The notes beneath the pieces were generated by a model. It was given only the letters and a program-made list of their open reading frames with translations, did not search any database and had not been told where the DNA came from. The position numbers and the translations under genes were made by a program. Source: Balanoglossus misakiensis (Eukaryota; Hemichordata). Taken from it: 64,000 nt of DNA. Shown here piece after piece: positions 46,404-57,418 of this stretch. Within the stretch, counting starts at the first letter, position 1; every line of letters begins with the position of its first letter. The DNA is taken from NCBI GenBank assembly GCA_040954595.2, contig CM082584.2, positions 496,001-560,000 of the forward strand. The letters are read 5' to 3'.

Positions 46404-48121
46404 TTCGGTTTGCCCGACTTAGCCAACGTCTTTGTACTAGAGTGTCGGGTCTTTTGCAGAGCCAGGCCGAAGGAAATCCGACTTGATCACCGTTGTTAAC
46501 TTACGCCAGTCTGTGTCCTATATATAGTGCCGGGGCATCAGCCGTGCCAGGCCGAAGGAAATGTGAGTAGATCAACGTGGTCTCTGTACGCGTGTTTCTG
46601 CTCTAGAGTGCCAGGGCTTTAGCCAAGCCATGCCGTAGGAAATCTGACTTGATCAACGTTGCTAACGAACGCTAGTGTCTGTCATAGTGTGCCAGGGTTT
46701 TAGTCGAGCCAAGCCGTAGGAGATCAGACTTGATTAACGTGGTCTCTGTACGCGTGTTTCTGCTCTAGAGTGCCGGGGCTTTATCCAAGCCATGCCGTAG
46801 AAAATCTGACTTGATCACCGTTGCTAACGTACGCTAGTGTCTGTCATATTGTGACGGAGATTTAGCAGAGCCAGGCCGTAGAAAAATCGACATGTTCAAC
46901 GTTACCAGTGTGCAACTGTTTCTGCTCTAGAGTGTCAGGGTTTTAGCCGACTTATGCTGTAGGAAATCTGAGTTGATGAATGGGAATTCAATGTTAGAAA
47001 ACCCGTGTGGAAAGTATCTCTACCCGTTTGAAACTAAGAAAAGAATTTATTCTTATTTATTTTGTAAAAAAGACAATTTTTCGAAAAAAAGTCGAAAATG
47101 GTAATTTTGTCTTGGGTGATTCAAATTATACCGCCTTTTCTGGAATTTGCAGCACTTTTTACAAGAGAACGACACTTCATGCTCCATTATATTTCCGAAA
47201 ATGAAGAAAAGAGTTAATTTTTTATGATATTTTAAAAATTTACCATTTTTGTCAAAATATGGCCAAAATGGCTATTTTTTCTTGAATTCCGTCAATATCT
47301 CTGCATTTTTGGAGTGGTCTAAAGTTTTAACATATAATCAACATGTCATATATGATCAGGGCACCAAATTCGAAGAACAAAGGTTTTTTTATTTTTTTTT
47401 CTAAAAATGACATTTTCAAGGAAAATTTGGTAAAACGCAATTTTGTCTGCAGTGAGCCAAATTGGCCGTTTTTTGTGGAATTTGTATCGATATATATATA
47501 CGAAGAGCATTCTATACTCCATCAGATTTCCGAAAATGTAGAAAACAGGTATTTTTGTAATTTTCAAAAATTTACCATTTTGACCAAATTGTGGCTAAAA
47601 TTGTTATTTTCGTGTTGAATGCCGCCAGTGTCACTGCTTTTAAAAGTCATAAAAACTTTTAACATACAAGCAATTGTTTATATATGATCAGGTCACCGAA
47701 TTAAAAAAATAAAGAATGTTTTGCGTAAAAATGACCTTTTTGGTGCAAAAACGAATAAAACGCAATTTTGTATTAAATCAGAATGCATTTTTTATAATCA
47801 GCACCATTTTTACATGTAATGGAAATTTAATACATCATCAGATATCCAAATATGAAAAAAATTATTTAGATTTTAGATGATTGTCCAAAATTAGCTGATA
47901 TCTAATAAATGTAGTATTGAACCGTTCTGTTCCCCCCCCCCCCTACATTATATGCGGTACGCCGATGTCAGCTTACCCGGCAGTACTGCTGGCCGTGCCC
48001 CCAACTAACGTCGGTGTTTGAAACGCTCTGGTTAAATTCGGGCTTTTTCTATAAATTGACAGGCAATAATGCAGTCCTACCGGAACAAATGTCGAGTGTT
48101 GACCCGCTGTGACTTTCCCTC
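46404..48121 (+). repeat. Satellite unit 18 (1718 bp)
   Basis: Short by 323 bp, that is two 162-bp dimers, lost near 46495 where GATCACCGTTGTTAACTTACG joins two A-type copies. Confidence 0.95.
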
Positions 48122-50095
48122 TTCGGTTTGCCCGACTTAGCCAACGTCTTTGTACTAGAGTGTCGGGTCTTTTGCAGAGCCAGGCCGTAGGAGATCTGAC
48201 TTGATCATCGTGGTCAATGTACGCGTGTTTCCGCTCTAAAGTGCCGGGGCTTCAGCTAAACCAGGCCGTAGGAAATCCGACGTAATCACTGTTGATAACT
48301 TACGCCAGTCTGTGTCATATAGAGCCGGTGCACCAGCCGAGTCACGCCGTAGGAAATCTGACTTGATCAACGTGGTCAATGTACGCCTGTTTTTGCTCTA
48401 GAGTGCCGGGGCTTCAGCTGAGCCAGGCCGTAGGAAACCCGACGTGATTACCGTTGTTAACTTACGCCAGTCTGTGTCCTATATATAGTGCCGGGGCATC
48501 AGCCGTGCCAGGCCGAAGGAAATGTGAGTAGATCAACGTGGTCTCTGTACGCGTGTTTCTGCTCTAGAGTGCCAGGACTTTAGCCAAGCCATGCCGTAGG
48601 AAATCTGACTTGATCAACGTTGCTAACGAACGCTAGTGTCTGTCATAGTGTGCCGGGGTTTTAGTCGAGCCAAGCCGTAGGAGTTCAGACTTGATCAACG
48701 TGGTCTCTGTACGCGTGTTTCTGCTCTAGAGTGCCGGGGCTTTATCCAAGCCATGCCGTAGAAAATCTGACTTGATCACCGTTGCTAACGTACGCTAGTG
48801 TCTGTCATATTTTGACGGAGATTTAGCCGAGCTAGGCCGTAGAAAAATCGACTTGTTCAACGTTACCAGTGTGCAACTGTTTCTGCTCTAGAGTGTCAGG
48901 GTTTTAGCCGACTTATGCTGTAGGAAATCTGAGTTGATGAACGGGAATTCAATGTTAGAAAACCCGTGTGGAAAGTATCTCTACCCTTTTGAAACTAAGA
49001 AAATAATTTATTCTTATTTATTTTGTAAAAAAGACAATTTTTCGGAAAATGTCGAAAATGGTAATTTTGACTTGGGTGATTCAAATTATACCGCCTTTTT
49101 TGGAATTTGCAGCACTTTTTACAAGAGAACGACACTTCATGCTCCATAATATTTCCGAAAATGAAGAAAAGAGTTAATTTTTTAAGATTTTTTTAAAATT
49201 TACCATTTTTGTCAACATATGGCCAAAATGGCTATTTTTTCTTGAATTCCGTCAATATATCTGCATTTTTGGAGTGGTCGAAAGTTTTAACATACAATCA
49301 ACATGTCATATATGATCAGGGCACCAAATTCGAAGAACAAAGGTTTTTTTATTTTTTTTTCTAAAAATGACATTTTCAAGGAAAATTTGGTAAAACGCAA
49401 TTTTGTCTGCAGTGAGCCAAATTAGACGGTCTTTTGTGGAATTTGTATCGATATATACATACGAAGAGCATTCTATACTCCATCAGATTTCCGAAAATGT
49501 AGAAAACAGGTATTTTTTGTAATTTTCAAAAATTTACCATTTTGACCAAATTGTGGCTAAAATTGTTATTTTCGTGTTGAATGCCGCCAGTGTCAATGCT
49601 TTTAAAAGTCAGAAAAACTTTTAACATACAAGCAATTGTTTATATATGATCAGGTCACCGAATTAAAAAAATAAAGAATGTTTTGCCTAAAAATGACCTT
49701 TTTGGTGCAAAAACGAATAAAACGCAACTTTGTATTAAATCAGCTCATTCAGAGTGCATTTTTATAATCAGCACCATTTTTACATATAATGGAAATTTCA
49801 TACATCATCAGATATCCAAATATGAAAAAATGAATTAGAAATATTTAAGATGATTGTCCAAAATTAGCTGATATCTGAAAAATGTAGTATTGAACCGTTC
49901 TGTTTCCCCCCCCCCCCTACATAACATGCGGTACGCCGATGTCAGTTTACCCGGCAGTACTGCAGGCCGTGCCCCCAACTAACGTCGGTGTTTGAAACGC
50001 CCTGGTTAAATTCGAGCTTTCTCTACAAATTGACAGGCAATAATGCAGTCCTACCCGAACAAATGTCGAGTGTTGACCCGCTGTGACTTTCCCTC
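48122..50095 (+). repeat. Satellite unit 19 (1974 bp)
   Basis: One 81-bp copy is lost near 48185. Private variants (ATTTTGACTTGGG, TTCGGAAAATGTCG, CATATTTTGACGG, AAAGTCAGAAAAAC) reappear in inverted orientation in unit 22, which makes the two mirror partners. Confidence 0.95.
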
Positions 50096-51086
50096 TTCGG
50101 TTTGCCCGACTTAGCCAACGTCTTTGTACTAGAGTGTCAGGTCTTTTGCAGAGCCAGGCCGAAGGAAATCCGACTTGATCACCGTTGCTAACGAACGCTA
50201 GTGTCTGTCATGGTGTGCCGGGGTTTTAGTCGAGCCAGGCCGTAGGAGATCTGACTTGATCATCGTGGTCAATGTACGCGTGTTTCCGCTCTAAAGTGCC
50301 GGGGCTTCAGCTAAACCAGGCCGTAGGAAATCCGACGTAATCACCGTTGATAACTTACGCCAGTCTGTGTCATATAGAGCCGGTGCACCAGCCGAGTCAC
50401 GCCGTAGGAAATCTGACTTGATCAACGTGGTCAATGTACGCCTGTTTCTGCTCTAGAGTGCCGGGGCTTCAGCTAAACCAGGCCGTAGGAAATCCGACGT
50501 AATCACCGTTGATAACTTACGCCAGTCTGTGTCATATAGAGCCGGTGCACCAGCCGAGTCACGCCGTAGGAAATCTGACTTGATCAACGTGGTCAATGTA
50601 CGCCTGTTTCTGCTCTAGAGTGCCGGGGCTTCAGCTGAGCCAGGCCGTAGGAAACCCGACGTGATTACCGTTGTTAACTTACGCCAGTCTGTGTCCTATA
50701 TATAGTGCCGGGGCATCAGCCGTGCCAGGCCGAAGGAAATGTGAGTAGATCAACGTGGTCTCTGTACGCGTGTTTCTGCTCTACAGTGCCAGGGCTTTAG
50801 CCAAGCCATGCCGTAGGAAATCTGACTTGATCAACGTTGCTAACGAACGCTAGTGTCTGTCATAGTGTGCCGGGGTTTCAGTCGAGCCAAGCCGTAGGAG
50901 ATCAGACTTGATCAACCTGGTCTCTGTACGCGTGTTTCTGCTCTAGAGTGCCGGGGCTTTATCCAAGCCATGCCGTAGAAAATCTGACTTGATCACCGTT
51001 GCTAACGTACGCTAGTGTCTGTCATATTGTGACGGAGATTTAGCCGAGCCAGGCCCTAGAAAAATCGACTTGTTCAACGTTACCAG
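50096..51086 (+). repeat. Satellite unit 20, partial, last before the inversion
   Basis: The 81-bp zone only, with one extra tandem dimer (50461-50622 repeats 50299-50460). It breaks off in the GTTACCAGTG part of an 81-bp copy, where a BEL/Pao LTR begins. Confidence 0.94.
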
Positions 51087-51473
51087 TGTAGTAACCTCGA
51101 TGTGCCGTCTCAAATGGCGCCCTAATTCACATCAAAGGCCACAGGGTTCTATAGTATTTGCCGTTACCTAACTGGAGCTCACCATCGCCGACGAACATTC
51201 CTTGTCAGATGTCACAGAAAACGCTGCTCGGAACTTTACACGAACATTTAATGACTGAACATACAACACTGGCACTGGATGATGCGTCGCGGTGGTTGAA
51301 GTTTCCGTAGAAAACTGGCAAAAATCCCCAGGCTAACTGTGCAAAAGTCCTCACATGTGCGCCATGGAATTTTCCAGATATTTTCTAAACAAAAGCGCAT
51401 GCGCTAATGTACTCACAGCGCGAGGGCGCTAGACTAAATATTTCAGTTTCTCTAAGAACTGGGCGTCCTTACA
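51087..51473 (-). repeat. BEL/Pao 3' LTR (387 bp)
   Basis: On the minus strand it begins TGTAAGGACGCCC at 51473 and ends GGTTACTACA at 51087, with TG...CA termini. Immediately upstream is a purine tract, TTTGGGGGCTGG (about 51474-51485), the expected plus-strand primer. No second LTR exists in the window, so the borders rest on termini, the purine tract and the satellite junction. Confidence 0.75.
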
Positions 51474-51841
51474 CCAGCCCCCAAATTGTTCATGAAAAAA
51501 CATTAACAATTTCCATCCTAGCAAATTCAAAACGCCAACATCCATATGTGCCGAAATTACATATCAAATAGAAATTACAAAACAATATCTATAAATATCT
51601 CGAAACGCGAAGTCGAAAGTTTTTCAGGAAACGCGAATACAAGAATCCTTTTCTTCATGAATGTGATGATACATCCTTGACCATGCCCAGACCTCGTCCG
51701 GTCAATCATGCTGCCAAGCATGATATCCAACACATCTGTACTTCAAAGATGAGATCAAACGCTGGACGTAGTGGATAGACTGGCCACTACTTGAGATCGT
51801 TGTTATTACAGCTGCTGGTAACTGCAACCATACCAATACCA
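51474..51841 (-). other. BEL/Pao 3' untranslated stretch
   Basis: Between the end of pol and the LTR; no frame or domain is seen. Includes the polypurine tract next to the LTR. Confidence 0.6.
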
Positions 51842-52042
51842 CTAAGTCTGTGCTTCCAGCAATGTGCACAACTTATCATATGGTCTTTCTAAAACACTGG
51901 ATCTGGTCTTCACCAATACTCGTCTCACCACCCCTTTCCGATCAGGCATAACTTTGACGATTACACCCAAAGGCCACGCATTTCTGGAGGTGTTCTCATC
52001 CTTTTCCAATACAAATCTGACAGATACTGCACTTGCTTCCAT
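51842..52042 (-). pseudogene. BEL/Pao pol, C-terminal end (DUF5641-like), out of frame
   Basis: The sequence DENTSRNAWPLG followed by VMPDRKGVVRRVLVKT and RPYDKLC is the well-known C-terminal domain of BEL/Pao polyproteins downstream of integrase. It lies in a different frame from the upstream pol frame. The upstream frame reaches QYLSDLYWKR, also part of this domain, and the usual ~30-40 residues between those two points are missing. A small internal deletion near 52022 therefore both removed sequence and shifted the frame. Confidence 0.82.
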
Positions 52043-54039
52043 CTGTGTACAGCATACAAGTCGTTCTTCTCCGTCACACCAGGGGGTGTTGCTGCTCCCT
52101 TCATAGTAAGCAACATACTGGGTGTCAATGCTTTTAAGTCTCTAACGTCGTCCGACGATACTGTAATCTCATGCGGTCCATCTGTACGACGACTTTTGTT
52201 CTTGGCACATCTCAACAATGTGTCACCCACTTTACGTATCCAGGCCACTGCTTTCTTCAGTTTATACCAACTGGAGTAGTGGTCTATCATTTTCTGAACC
52301 GTCTCCTCCGCATTAACGGACATGGATCGATCCGCCCCTTTGTCAGGCGTCTGTCGTTCTCCCGAAACAACAGGTACTGTTCCCAACACAACGGGTACAG
52401 TTTCTTCTTCCGACCTCAAGGCTATTCTATGCACTAGTGCGGATTTCTTCACCTCTGGATCTTCTGGATCTAGCTGTGTATTGTAGCTATCACTTGGCCA
52501 TTTGTCTTGTGTCTTCCGCAAGAAATCAGGACCACCTATCCATCTTTCGTTCTTCAGAAAAGCATCTGCCGGGTTGTCACTGGTATTAATGTAGCGCCAG
52601 TTCGCTGGGTCTGATCCTCCTCGAATCACTGCTAGTCTATTCGCCACGAAGGTATGAAATCTTGTGGTTTCGTTGTTCATGTACCGCAGCACGGTTTTGC
52701 TATCCGTCCAAAACACGGATTCATTGATTGGCAAATCCATCTCCTTTCTGAGAAGTTTGTCAAGCCTCACTGCTACAGTAGCTGCAGTTAATTCCATTCG
52801 TGGGATCGATATTTGCTTTAATGGAGCCACTCTTGCTTTGGCCATCATCAAAGTGCTGTGGATGTTTCCGCTTTTGTCGATCAACCTAAGATATGATACA
52901 GCGCCATATCCATTTTCGCTGGCATCAGCAAAGTGATGTAGCTGAGCTGTGTCTACTTCACCAAAGTGCTCGGGCTTTATACATCTGGGTACTGCGAAAC
53001 ACTCTTCTAATTTCGGTAGATCCCTCAACCAATTCTCCCACACTTTGCGTTGTTTTCCAGGAATATCATCATCCCAGCCTAGTTTTGCTTTACACAGCTG
53101 CTGCAAAAGCATCTTGGGTGGCAGAAGCGCTGGTGCTGCCATGCCCAGTGGGTCGTATAATGAACTAACCACTCCTAGAATTCCTCGTCTGGTCGCTGGT
53201 TTCTCTTTAGTACGATTTCTGAATCCGAATTCGTCAGATTCCACGTTCCACTGCATACCGAGTGCATGCTCCATTGGCAAGTCATCTCGCTCCAAGTCTA
53301 AGTTCTTCACCTCTATCGCCCTTTGTTCTTCAGGTATTGCTTCCAAAACTGGACGCGTATTGCTGATCCACTTTGTGAGCTTGAACCCTGATTTCTTACA
53401 GGTGTCTGTCAGCCCTTCAGCCAAAGACTTTCCTTCCATCACTGTTGATGCTGCCTTCAACATGTCATCAACGTAGAAGTTTCTAGATATGGTGTTCTTG
53501 ACACTCAGATCAGAAGTATTGTCTGAAGCTTTCTTCAACGCGAAGTTTGCACAACTGGGTGACGATGTAGCCCCGAAGATGTGCACTGTCATTCGGTACT
53601 CGACAGGAGGTTCCTCTACATTACCATTAGGCCACCACAGAAAACGCTGGAAATCTCGGTTTTCTTGCGACACGCCAACTTGAGAGAACATAGCCTCTAT
53701 ATCTGACATCAGTGCTATCCGCTCTTCACGAAAACGTATAAGCACTCCTACAAGTGAACTGGTCAGATCCGGTCCTTGCATTAATTCCTTGTTCAAAGAA
53801 GTTCCCTTGTATTCTGCACCACAGTCGAAGACTACCCGGATTTTCTGTTTCTGTGGATGGTATACTCCATGATGGGGAAGATACCATTTCTTTCCAGGAT
53901 TGCCTTCCAATTCTTCCTGTGGCACCCTTTCAGCATAGCCTTTGTCTATAATACTTTCCATGAAGGTAGTATATTCTTGACGATAGTCATCGTTGTTTCT
54001 AAATTTCTTTCCCAACTGAGAAAGCCGATATTCTTCTAG
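51961..54039 (-). pseudogene. BEL/Pao pol: RT and RNase H with integrase core deleted in frame
   Basis: The protein would reverse-transcribe the element RNA and degrade the template. The frame is open from the junction at 54039 (the TTG at 54015 is not a true start). RT signs are KGYAERVP, WYLPHHGVYHP, RVVFDCGA, a GPDLT block, IEAMFSQV, FLWWPNG, HIFGATSSPSCANFAL and the catalytic FYVDDML. RNase H acidic residues lie in HHFADASENGYGA, IPRMELTAA and FWTDSKTVLRYM, ending in the NPADAF block with ERWIGGPDFL. After IDHYSSWYKLKKAVAW the sequence passes within about 40 residues to LTPSMLLTMK, a motif normally found after integrase. The zinc-binding and catalytic core of integrase is thus missing although the frame stays open. 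Confidence 0.9.
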
Positions 54040-54837
54040 GGCCTGGCTCGGCTAAATCTCCGTCACAATATGACAGACACTAGCGTATGTTAGCAACGGT
54101 GATCAAGTCAGATTTTCTACGGCATGGCTTGGATAAAGCCCCGGCACTCTAGAGCAGAAACACGCGTACAGAGACCACGTTGATCAAGTCTGATCTCCTA
54201 CGGCTTGGCTCGACTGAAACCCTGGCACACTATGACAGACACTAGCGTTCGTTAGCAACGTTGATCAAGTCAGATTTCCTACGGCATGGCTTGGCTAAAG
54301 CCCTGGCACTGTAGAGCAGAAACACGCGTACAGAGACCACGTTGATCTACTCACATTTCCTTCGGCCTGGCACGGCTGATGCCCCGGCACTATATATAGG
54401 ACACAGACTGGCGTAAGTTAACAACGGTAATCACGTCGGGTTTCCTACGGCCTGGCTCAGCTGAAGCCCCGGCACTCTAGAGCAGAAACAGGCGTACATT
54501 GACCACGTTGATCAAGTCAGATTTCCTACGGCGTGACTCGGCTGGTGCACCGGCTCTATATGACACAGACTGGCGTAAGTTATCAACGGTGATTACGTCG
54601 GATTTCCTACGGCCTGGTTTAGCTGAAGCCCCGGCACTTTAGAGCGGAAACACGCGTACATTGACCACGATGATCAAGTCAGATCTCCTACGGCCTGGCT
54701 CGACTAAAACCCCGGCACACCATGACAGACACTAGCGTTCGTTAGCAACGGTGATCAAGTCGGATTTCCTTCGGCCTGGCTCTGCAAAAGACCTGACACT
54801 CTAGTACAAAGACGTTGGCTAAGTCGGGCAAACCGAA
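54040..54837 (-). repeat. Satellite unit 21, partial, inverted mirror of unit 20
   Basis: Carries unit 20's private variants in reverse complement: GCCAGGCCCTAGA, GGGTTTCAGTCGAG, CTCTACAGTGCC and GTGTCAGGTCTTTT. It lacks the extra dimer of unit 20, so that expansion came after the inversion. Confidence 0.93.
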
Positions 54838-56968
54838 GAGGGAAAGTCACAGCGGGTCAACACTCGACATTTGTTCGGGTAGGACTGCATTATTGCCTGT
54901 CAATTTATAGAGAAAGCTCGAATTTAACCAGGGCGTTTCAAACACCGACGTTAGTTGGGGGCACGGCCTGCAGTACTGCCGGGTAAGCTGACATCGGCGT
55001 ACCGCATGTAATGTAGGGGGGGGGGAGGGAAACAGAACGGTTCAATGCTACATTTATCAGATATCAGCTAATTTTGGACAATCATCTAAAATCTAAATCA
55101 TTTTTTCATATTTGGATATCTGATGATGTATGAAATTTCCATTATATGTAAAAATGGTGCTGATTATAAAAATGCACTCTGAATGAGCTGATTTAATACA
55201 AAATTGCGTTTTATTCGTTTTTGCACCAAAAAGGTCATTTTTAGGCAAAACATTCTTTATTTTTTAATTCGGTGACCTGATCATATATAAACAATTGCTT
55301 GTATGTTAAAAGTTTTTCTGACTTTTAAAAGCAGTGACACTGGCGGCATTCAACACGAAAATAACAATTTTAGCCACAATTTGGTCAAAATGGTAAATTT
55401 TTGAAAATTACAAAAAATACCTGTTTTCTACATTTTCGGAAATCTGATGGAGTATAGAATGCTCTTCGTATCTATATATATCGATACAAATTCCACAAAA
55501 GACCGTCTAATTTGGCTCACTGCAGACAAATTGCGTTTTACCAAATTTTCCTTGAAAATGTCATTTTTAGAAAAAAAATAAAAAAACCTTTGTTCTTCGA
55601 ATTTGGTGCCCTGATCATATATGACATGTTGATTGTATGTTAAAACTTTCGACCACTCCAAAAATGCAGAGATGTTGACGGAATTCAAGAAAAAATAGCC
55701 ATTTTGGCCATATTTTGACAAAAATGGTAAATTTTAAAAAAATCTTAAAAAATTAACTCTTTTCTTCATTTTCGGAAATATTATGGAGCATGAAGTGTCG
55801 TTCTCTTGTAAAAAGTGCTGCAAATTCCAGAAAAGGCGGTATAATTTGAATCACCCAAGTCAAAATTACCATTTTCGACATTTTCCGAAAAATTGTCTTT
55901 TTTACAAAATAAATAAGAATAAATTCTTTTCTTAGTTTCAAACGGGTAGAGATACTTTCCACACGGGTTTTCTAACATTGGATTCCCGTTCATCAACTCA
56001 GATTTCCTACAGCATAAGTCGGCTAAAACCCTGACACTCTAGAGCAGAAACAGTTGCACACTGGTAACGTTGAACAAGTCGATTTTTCTACGGCCTGGCT
56101 CGGCTAAATCTCCGTCAAAATATGACAGACACTAGCGTACGTTAGCAACGGTGATCAAGTCAGATTTTCTACGGCATGGCTTGGATAAAGCCCCGGCACT
56201 CTAGAGCAGAAACACGCGTACAGAGACCACGTTGATCAAGTCTGTGTCCTATATATAGTGCCGGGGCATCAGCCGTGCCAGGCCGAAGGAAATGTGAGTA
56301 GATCAACGTGGTCTCCCGTGTGGAAAGTATCTCTACCCGTTTGAAACTAAGAAAAGAATTTATTCTTATTTATCTTGTAAAAAAGACAACGTTGATCAAG
56401 TCAGATTTCCTACGGCATGGCTTGGCTAAAGCCCTGGCACTCTAGAGCAGAAACACGCGTACAGAGACCACGTTGATCTACTCACATTTCCTTCGGCCTG
56501 GCACGGCTGATGCCCCGGCACTATATATAGGACAAAGACTGGCGTAAGTTAACAACGGTAATCACGTCGGGTTTCCTACGGCCTGGCTCAGCTGAAGCCC
56601 CGGCACTCTAGAGCAGAAACATGCGTACATTGACCACGTTGATCAAGTCAGATTTCCTATGGCGTGACTTGGCTGGTGCACCGGCTCTATATGACACAGA
56701 CTGGCGTAAGTTATCAACGGTGATTACGTCGGATTTCCTACGGCCTGGTTTAGCTGAAGCCCCGGCACTTTAGAGCGGAAACACGCGTATATTGACCACG
56801 ATGATCAAGTCAGATCTCCTACGGCCTGGCTCGACTAAAACCCCGGCACACCATGACAGACACTAGCGTTCGTTAGCAACGGTGATCAAGTCGGATTTCC
56901 TTCGGCCTGTCTCTGCAAAAGACCCGACACTCTGGTACAAAGACGTTGGCTAAGTCGGGGAAAACGAA
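54838..56968 (-). repeat. Satellite unit 22, inverted mirror of unit 19, with a micro-rearrangement
   Basis: Shares at least five private variants with unit 19. Keeps the 81-bp copy that unit 19 has lost near 48185. Contains a short piece in + orientation at about 56241-56390. Confidence 0.92.
56241..56390 (+). repeat. Reoriented satellite fragments inside the - arm
   Basis: Two fragments in + orientation are joined back to back: an 81-bp-zone piece from TGTGTCCTATATATAGTGCC to about 56314, then an AT-zone piece from CCGTGTGGAAAGTATC to GTAAAAAAGAC. The - orientation resumes at CAACGTTGATCAAG. The fragments are not neighbours in a normal unit, as would follow from two or more template switches during repair. 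Confidence 0.85.
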
Positions 56969-57070
56969 GAGGGAAAGTCACAGCGGGTCAACACTCGACA
57001 TTTGTTCGGGTAGGACTGCATTATTGCCTGTCAATTTATAGAGAGAGCCCGAATTTAACCAGGGCGTTTC

Positions 57071-57106
57071 CAGGCATGATCTTGAAAACTGTAATACCGA
57101 GGTCAT
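57071..57106 (+). repeat. 36-bp copy of ORF2 sequence at the LINE 5' junction
   Basis: Identical to 59637-59672 in the same orientation and absent from the empty satellite site. The match ends abruptly on both sides (C versus G before it, G versus C after it). It looks like filler DNA copied from the element itself while the 5' end was being joined. Confidence 0.93.
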
Positions 57107-57418
57107 GTGGTGGTGGCGCTGTTTTACTGGTCGCAGCTTAGTGATTACGGCTCCTGAAAATTGCTAGTTTTTTGCCTTAGATCTGATGCTTATGACTTGT
57201 ACGGCACATGGACTGGAACATGAAACTGTTCTTAATACCTAGAACCTTGTTTGAAATGTAAGTGTGCACTGTTCATCTGGATTTCGCCATTCGGTTTTTC
57301 TTCTTCACCATATGTGTATTGAAGGACTGCACTGTACAATCTCTCTGGAGTGGCGGGAAATTTGTATTGTCATCCAAATAACTGTATTGTCTTCCAAAAA
57401 TTTGCATTGCAAATCAAG
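57107..57418 (+). promoter_or_regulatory. LINE 5' UTR
   Basis: About 310 bp before the first ATG of ORF1 with no conserved frame. Whether this is the complete natural 5' end is unknown because of the filler patch before it. Confidence 0.5.

Larger units (their letters stand above)
1..51086 (+). repeat. Satellite array, + orientation arm (about 20 units of ~2.04 kb)
   Basis: The conserved phase mark TTCGGTTTGCCCGAC recurs at 1, 6120 (one mismatch), 7671, 9725, 12134, 14515, 16672, 18998, 21323, 30198, 32265, 34162, 36204, 38248, 40288, 42328, 44363, 46404, 48122 and 50096. Most spacings fall near 2.04 kb; outliers are explained by transposon insertions or by gain or loss of internal subrepeats. 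Every unit shows the same order: 81-bp subrepeat zone, AT-rich zone of ~330-bp subrepeats, then a linker with a C-run. There is no conserved long reading frame. The scale and organisation suit a heterochromatic or centromere-like satellite, but that role is inference. Confidence 0.97.
51087..54039 (-). mobile_element. 5'-truncated BEL/Pao LTR retrotransposon at the inversion centre
   Basis: Read on the minus strand it has the pol region (RT, RNase H, remnants around integrase), an untranslated stretch, a polypurine tract and a 3' LTR. Gag, protease, the first part of RT and the 5' LTR are absent: coding sequence runs straight into inverted satellite near 54039. It is a dead relic, and internal deletions remove the integrase core. 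Confidence 0.9.

Noticed and set aside
1-51086. Ribosomal DNA spacer or histone cluster as the source of the 2-kb repeat
   Set aside because: No rRNA, 5S, tRNA or histone-like sequence is seen in any unit.
52171-53951. Plus-strand frames of 60-175 codons over the BEL/Pao pol region
   Set aside because: Shadows of the minus-strand pol frame, which carries all the RT and RNase H motifs.
57071-57106. Target-site duplication of the CR1/L2-like LINE
   Set aside because: The 36-bp repeat matches the element's own ORF2, not the satellite target. The two satellite flanks join without overlap.
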